Origin: JAAFIP01 sp031431335 | GTDB lineage: Bacteria > Pseudomonadota > Gammaproteobacteria > Burkholderiales > Burkholderiaceae_C | Length of the DNA: 8,146 nucleotides | Direction of reading: 5' to 3' | Assembly (NCBI GenBank): GCA_031431335.1 | Contig: JANPDG010000042.1 | Coordinates: forward strand, 1 to 8,146 | Part shown: in pieces, positions 6,193 through 8,146 of the stretch | Layout of the letters: every line of letters starts with the position of its first letter | How positions within the stretch are numbered: position 1 is the stretch's first letter | Position numbers and translations under genes: made by a program | The notes under the pieces: model-generated | Databases searched by the model: none | What the model was told of the DNA's origin: nothing | What the model saw: the letters and a program-made list of their open reading frames with translations, nothing else

Positions 6193-7032
6193 ATGCCTAG
6201 CGCTTTTGACCGTGTTGAATTTGCCCCACCCGCGCAGCCCGGCACGGTGCGGGCAATGGGCTTGGCCATTTTGGCCCACCTGCTGCTGGTAGGCGCGCTG
6301 ACTTGGGGCGTGAACTGGAAAAGCCAAAGCACCACGCTATCCACCGCACAGGCCGAGCTGTGGTCTAGCGTGCCTCAACAGGCAGCGCCGCGTGCGGCTC
6401 TGCCGCCGCCAGAGCCACCCCCCGTGGCCAGACCACAGCCGCGGCCTGAGCCCAAGCCCATCCCGCCTACGCCGCCGGTCAAAGCGCCCGATATTGTTGA
6501 CAAGCAAGACAAGCCCATTCCCAAAGCGGTTGTAAAACCAGCTGACAAACCACCCGAGCCCGCCAAGCCAGAGCCCGCCAAGCCAGAGCCCGCTAAACCT
6601 GACCCGGCCGTTGCCAAACGCGAAGCCCAGCGCAAAGCCGCCGAAGACGCCGCCGAGCGCGAAAAAGACCGCCAAGATGCCATTAACCGGTCTGTCAAAC
6701 TCGCTGGCAGCGGCGCGCCCGATGCCGTAGGTACAGCGCCCCAGTCGAGCGGCGGCAGCGCCACAGTCAGCGACGGCAACGCTATTCGCGACATCATCAA
6801 GCAAAACACCAGCGCGCGCTCAGAGTTTGACAAGGCTCTGAAAACCACTTTTGACATCCGCATTTCAGGGTCTGGCCAGATTTTGTCGATCCGCATGGTC
6901 AAAAGCAGTGGCAACCCCGCTTGGGACGATACCGCCCTGCGCGGCATTGAGCTAACCCGTGAAAAAGGCGGTATTCCGGGGGCTATAGCCGCTAGGGTGC
7001 CATCAAGCTTTCCGGTCAATGTCAGCCCGTAA
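6193..7032 (+). CDS. tolA: TolA, energy-transducing Tol-Pal protein
   Basis: TolA spans the periplasm and links TolQR to the outer-membrane components TolB and Pal. The 279 residues show one N-terminal membrane helix (about 21-40) after a short cytoplasmic segment, a Pro-rich stretch (65-140) with PEPAK repeats, a charged Ala/Lys/Glu helix (141-166), and a C-terminal TonB/TolA-like domain from about 195 to the end. That domain includes FDIRISGSGQILSIRMVKSSGNPAWDDTAL and VPSSFPVNVSP. The central helix is much shorter than in E. coli TolA, as is common in betaproteobacteria. The end of the domain reads LTREKGGIPGAIAARVP where relatives more often have a shorter LPRDxDGRVP-like turn; I take this as variation rather than a frameshift. 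The ATG at 6193 is preceded by only a weak TAGG site. TolB and Pal do not follow. Confidence 0.9.
   Translation: MPSAFDRVEFAPPAQPGTVRAMGLAILAHLLLVGALTWGVNWKSQSTTLSTAQAELWSSVPQQAAPRAALPPPEPPPVARPQPRPEPKPIPPTPPVKAPDIVDKQDKPIPKAVVKPADKPPEPAKPEPAKPEPAKPDPAVAKREAQRKAAEDAAEREKDRQDAINRSVKLAGSGAPDAVGTAPQSSGGSATVSDGNAIRDIIKQNTSARSEFDKALKTTFDIRISGSGQILSIRMVKSSGNPAWDDTALRGIELTREKGGIPGAIAARVPSSFPVNVSP
6553..6612 (+). repeat. 15-bp tandem repeat encoding PEPAK in tolA
   Basis: Three near-identical 15-bp units (6553-6567, 6568-6582, 6583-6597) encode PEPAK. A diverged fourth (6598-6612) encodes PDPAV. They extend the Pro-rich periplasmic linker of TolA and are a likely site of length variation between strains. 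Confidence 0.85.
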
Positions 7033-7055
7033 AGCTGTGAAGTACCTTTAAAAAC

Positions 7056-7097
7056 GCCTAGTAACTTGATGAAACTAGGGTTAAGCCTAGCAACTTG
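7056..7097 (+). repeat. Direct and inverted CCTAG repeats after tolA
   Basis: GCCTAGTAACTTG (7056-7068) recurs as GCCTAGCAACTTG (7085-7097), with one mismatch in 13. Between them, CCTAGT (7057-7062) pairs with ACTAGG (7074-7079) over an 11-nt loop, while CTAGG (7075-7079) can instead pair with CCTAG (7086-7090) over 6 nt. The two hairpins share bases, so they exclude each other. This could be a weak transcript end, an operator pair, or a decayed repeat. Confidence 0.55.
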
Positions 7098-7188
7098 TAA
7101 CCAGCACTGTCAACCTCTGTCAGCACGGGCCGTTATAGTACTGCGGTCTTAGAACCCTTCTGAGCCACACAAAAAACCACCACCCTCC

Positions 7189-7193
7189 GAGGA
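7189..7193 (+). promoter_or_regulatory. Ribosome binding site of the HhH gene
   Basis: GAGGA is placed 7 nt before the ATG at 7201, a good site that fixes the start directly ahead of the signal peptide. Confidence 0.75.
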
Positions 7194-7200
7194 ATTTGTT

Positions 7201-7872
7201 ATGTTGAAAAAACTGTTTGTTTTGTTTGCCCTAATGTACGCAGCCATGGCTTTTGCCGCAACTGACGTGAACAAGGCCACCGCAGCTGAACTCGACGCCA
7301 TCAAAGGCATTGGCCCCGGCATTTCCGGCAAAATCTTGGACGAGCGCAAAAAAGGCGCGTTCAAAGACTGGGACGACCTGATTACCCGCGTGAACGGCGT
7401 AGGCGAAACCAACGCGGCCAAGTTCTCTGCTGAAGGCATGACCGTAGGCGGCTCTAGCTTCAAAGGCGTTGCTGCCAAGCCAGCTGCCAAAGCTGACAGC
7501 GCCAAGCCAGCCGCTCCAGCCGCTGCTGCCCCTGCCAAAGACGCCATGGCCAAAGATGCCAAGCCTGCAGCTCCAGCTGCACCGGCTGCTACCCCAGCCA
7601 AAGACGCTAAGCCAGCCGCCGCTGCACCTGCTGCAGCTCCTGCTGCTGCTGCCAAGCCAGACGCAAAAGCTGAAGCCGCTGCTAAGAAAGAAGCCGACAA
7701 AAAGGCCAAAGACGAAGCTAAAGCCAAAGCTGCCGAAGACAAGAAAACCAAAGCCGACGCTGACAAAAAAGCCAAGGCTGACGCCAAGGCCGCTAAAGAT
7801 GCCAAGCCAGCTGCTGCTAAAGACGCAAAAGCTGACAGCGCCAAGCCAGCTGCCAGCGCCGCCAAAAAGTAA
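7201..7872 (+). CDS. Exported ComEA-like helix-hairpin-helix protein with Ala/Lys/Pro-rich tail
   Basis: Seen: a signal peptide (MLKKLFVLFALMYAAMAFA, likely cut after residue 19), then a ComEA-type double helix-hairpin-helix at about 22-82. That region includes NKATAAELDAIKGIGPGISGKILDERKKGAF and the second hairpin VNGVGETNAAKF. From about 90 to 223 comes a low-complexity tail of Ala, Lys, Pro and Asp built around AKPAA and AKDAK words, with a charged KKEADKKAKDEAK-type stretch in the middle. ComEA-family proteins bind double-stranded DNA in the periplasm during uptake, so periplasmic DNA binding is the natural guess. The tail resembles histone-H1-like bacterial tails but carries many Asp residues; by hand count it has about thirty Lys against under twenty acidic residues. 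GAGGA at 7189-7193 supports the start. The gene is probably monocistronic, with its own terminator. A role in competence is inference. Confidence 0.85.
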   Translation: MLKKLFVLFALMYAAMAFAATDVNKATAAELDAIKGIGPGISGKILDERKKGAFKDWDDLITRVNGVGETNAAKFSAEGMTVGGSSFKGVAAKPAAKADSAKPAAPAAAAPAKDAMAKDAKPAAPAAPAATPAKDAKPAAAAPAAAPAAAAKPDAKAEAAAKKEADKKAKDEAKAKAAEDKKTKADADKKAKADAKAAKDAKPAAAKDAKADSAKPAASAAKK

Positions 7873-7894
7873 TCTCTTCTTAGGCATCCCCTGT

Positions 7895-7922
7895 AAAAAA
7901 GCCCGGTTCGCCGGGCTTTTTT
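7895..7922 (+). terminator. Strong intrinsic terminator after the HhH gene
   Basis: GCCCGG (7901-7906), a TTCG loop (7907-7910) and CCGGGC (7911-7916) form a perfect GC stem. It is flanked by six A (7895-7900) and six T (7917-7922), which extend the pairing to 12 bp. The UUCG tetraloop and the T-run make this a textbook Rho-independent terminator, and the A-run lets it also work on the minus strand. It lies 22 bp after the stop codon. Confidence 0.95.
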
Positions 7923-8009
7923 ACGTTCCGACTCTGCTTTTCAGGCCGATGACCGACCTATTTTTCAGTGGGTATCTGTTGTATCTTGAGAAGACGATTT
8001 TAGGTCACT
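7923..8009. other. Spacer between terminator and putative insertion sequence
   Basis: This 87-bp stretch has no supported gene, promoter or RNA. A reading frame running through it from 7469 is only an alternative frame of the HhH tail. It presumably is the original flank into which the element at the right edge inserted. Confidence 0.4.
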
Positions 8010-8146
8010 ACTGTCCGGTATTTTCAGAACAAATCCATCTGAGGGCTAAGTAGGCGATCCTCTAGGCTGGGCAATGCGTTGTGAACCATTTGGTGCAGCG
8101 AGACTTTTTCGAACATATTGACCTCTACGAGCTGCAGGAATAACTG
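8010..8146 (-). mobile_element. One end of a putative IS4-type insertion sequence, cut by window
   Basis: ACTGTCCGGT at 8010-8019 (ACCGGACAGT on the other strand) looks like an IS terminal repeat. It sits only a few bases outside the stop codon of the transposase-like frame on the minus strand. The other end, and any target duplication, are outside the window. The boundary is approximate and the family assignment is from memory of similar termini. Confidence 0.45.
8024..8146 (-). CDS. Probable IS4-family transposase, C-terminal fragment
   Basis: Read on the minus strand, 40 codons are open from the window edge to a TGA at 8026-8024; the start lies beyond the window. The fragment begins QLFLQLVEVNMFEKVSLHQM and ends SPQMDLF. 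A hydrophobic LQL segment, a (V/N)xFEK core and a closing QxxLF or QMxLF are what I associate with the extreme C-termini of IS4-type (DDE) transposases. The catalytic DDE residues would be upstream and cannot be checked. Its end lies against a candidate terminal repeat, which supports the reading. It could be another protein; the fragment is too short to be certain. Confidence 0.5.
   Translation of the reverse strand, partial: QLFLQLVEVNMFEKVSLHQMVHNALPSLEDRLLSPQMDLF

Larger units (their letters stand above)
7033..7200 (+). other. tolA to HhH-gene intergenic region
   Basis: This 168-bp spacer separates the tol block from the next gene. It holds the repeated and inverted motifs listed at 7056-7097 and a possible promoter -10 (TATAGT, 7134-7139) with a poor -35 candidate (CTGTCA, 7107-7112, spacing 21). 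CTGTCA recurs at 7117-7122 and CAGCAC occurs at 7102-7107 and 7121-7126, so a repeated protein-binding site is possible. A GAGGA ribosome site (7189-7193) ends it. I see no convincing tol terminator with a T-run. An independent promoter for the downstream gene is the likely reason for the gap. Confidence 0.4.

Noticed and set aside
6337..7019. Minus-strand open frames opposite tolA
   Set aside because: They are low-complexity shadows of the Pro/Ala/Lys-rich tolA linker with no ribosome site or domain.
6940..7032. Frameshift at the tolA C-terminus
   Set aside because: The unusual LTREKGGIPGAIAARVP stretch is followed in the same frame by the expected VPSSFPVNVSP ending, so the frame is intact.
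7149..7887. Long minus-strand open frames opposite the HhH gene
   Set aside because: They mirror the Ala/Lys-rich repeats and give low-complexity Ala/Leu/Ser or Gly/Phe/Ser proteins without recognisable domains; the + strand gene has a signal peptide, HhH domain, ribosome site and terminator.
7469..8053. + strand frame overlapping the HhH tail and running through the terminator
   Set aside because: It is a frame-shifted read of the repeats (Leu/Pro/Lys-rich) that crosses a strong terminator and enters the IS end.

Overview
The window reads as a chromosomal segment of a betaproteobacterium, most likely Burkholderiales and Comamonadaceae-like. This rests on the gene order ribD-ribE-ribBA-ribH-nusB-aminotransferase-ybgC-tolQRA, the moderately high GC, protein wording such as the DTDAGGIVFYANYLKF motif of YbgC, and a short AT-rich hairpin repeat in ybgC that resembles dispersed repeats I recall from that family. 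The assignment comes from recognition, not from a search.

All genes from 1 to 7872 lie on the + strand and are tightly packed. The left part (1-3220) is a riboflavin block. It holds the 3' end of ribD, then riboflavin synthase (ribE), a RibB protein with a degenerate RibA-like C-terminal domain (ribBA), lumazine synthase (ribH), and the antitermination factor nusB, which overlaps the ribH stop by one base. A 112-bp gap between ribD and ribE holds a perfect 9-bp inverted repeat but no recognisable FMN riboswitch. Next is a PLP-dependent class I/II aminotransferase (3275-4513) carrying an in-frame 24-bp tandem repeat in a loop. Its stop codon directly abuts the start of ybgC.

The third block (4514-7032) is the Tol envelope system: the YbgC thioesterase, then TolQ, TolR and TolA, which form the inner-membrane energy-coupled complex used in cell-envelope constriction and outer-membrane stability. 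TolB and Pal, the usual next genes, are not here. Instead, after a 168-bp gap with repeated and inverted motifs, there is a separate gene (7201-7872) for an exported ComEA-like helix-hairpin-helix protein with a long Ala/Lys/Pro/Asp-rich, histone-H1-like tail. It is closed by a very strong intrinsic terminator with a UUCG loop.

The right edge (about 8010-8146) appears to be one end of an insertion sequence. A minus-strand reading frame without a start in the window (8024-8146) looks like the C-terminus of an IS4-type transposase and ends just inside a candidate terminal repeat.

Most of the window is ordinary housekeeping content. The points worth a second look are the loss of zinc-ligand cysteines in the RibA-like domain, two in-frame low-complexity or repeat insertions in adjacent genes (aminotransferase and ybgC), the H1-tailed exported HhH protein, and the interrupted tol-pal gene order. 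I see no convincing evidence of a wholly new multi-gene system.
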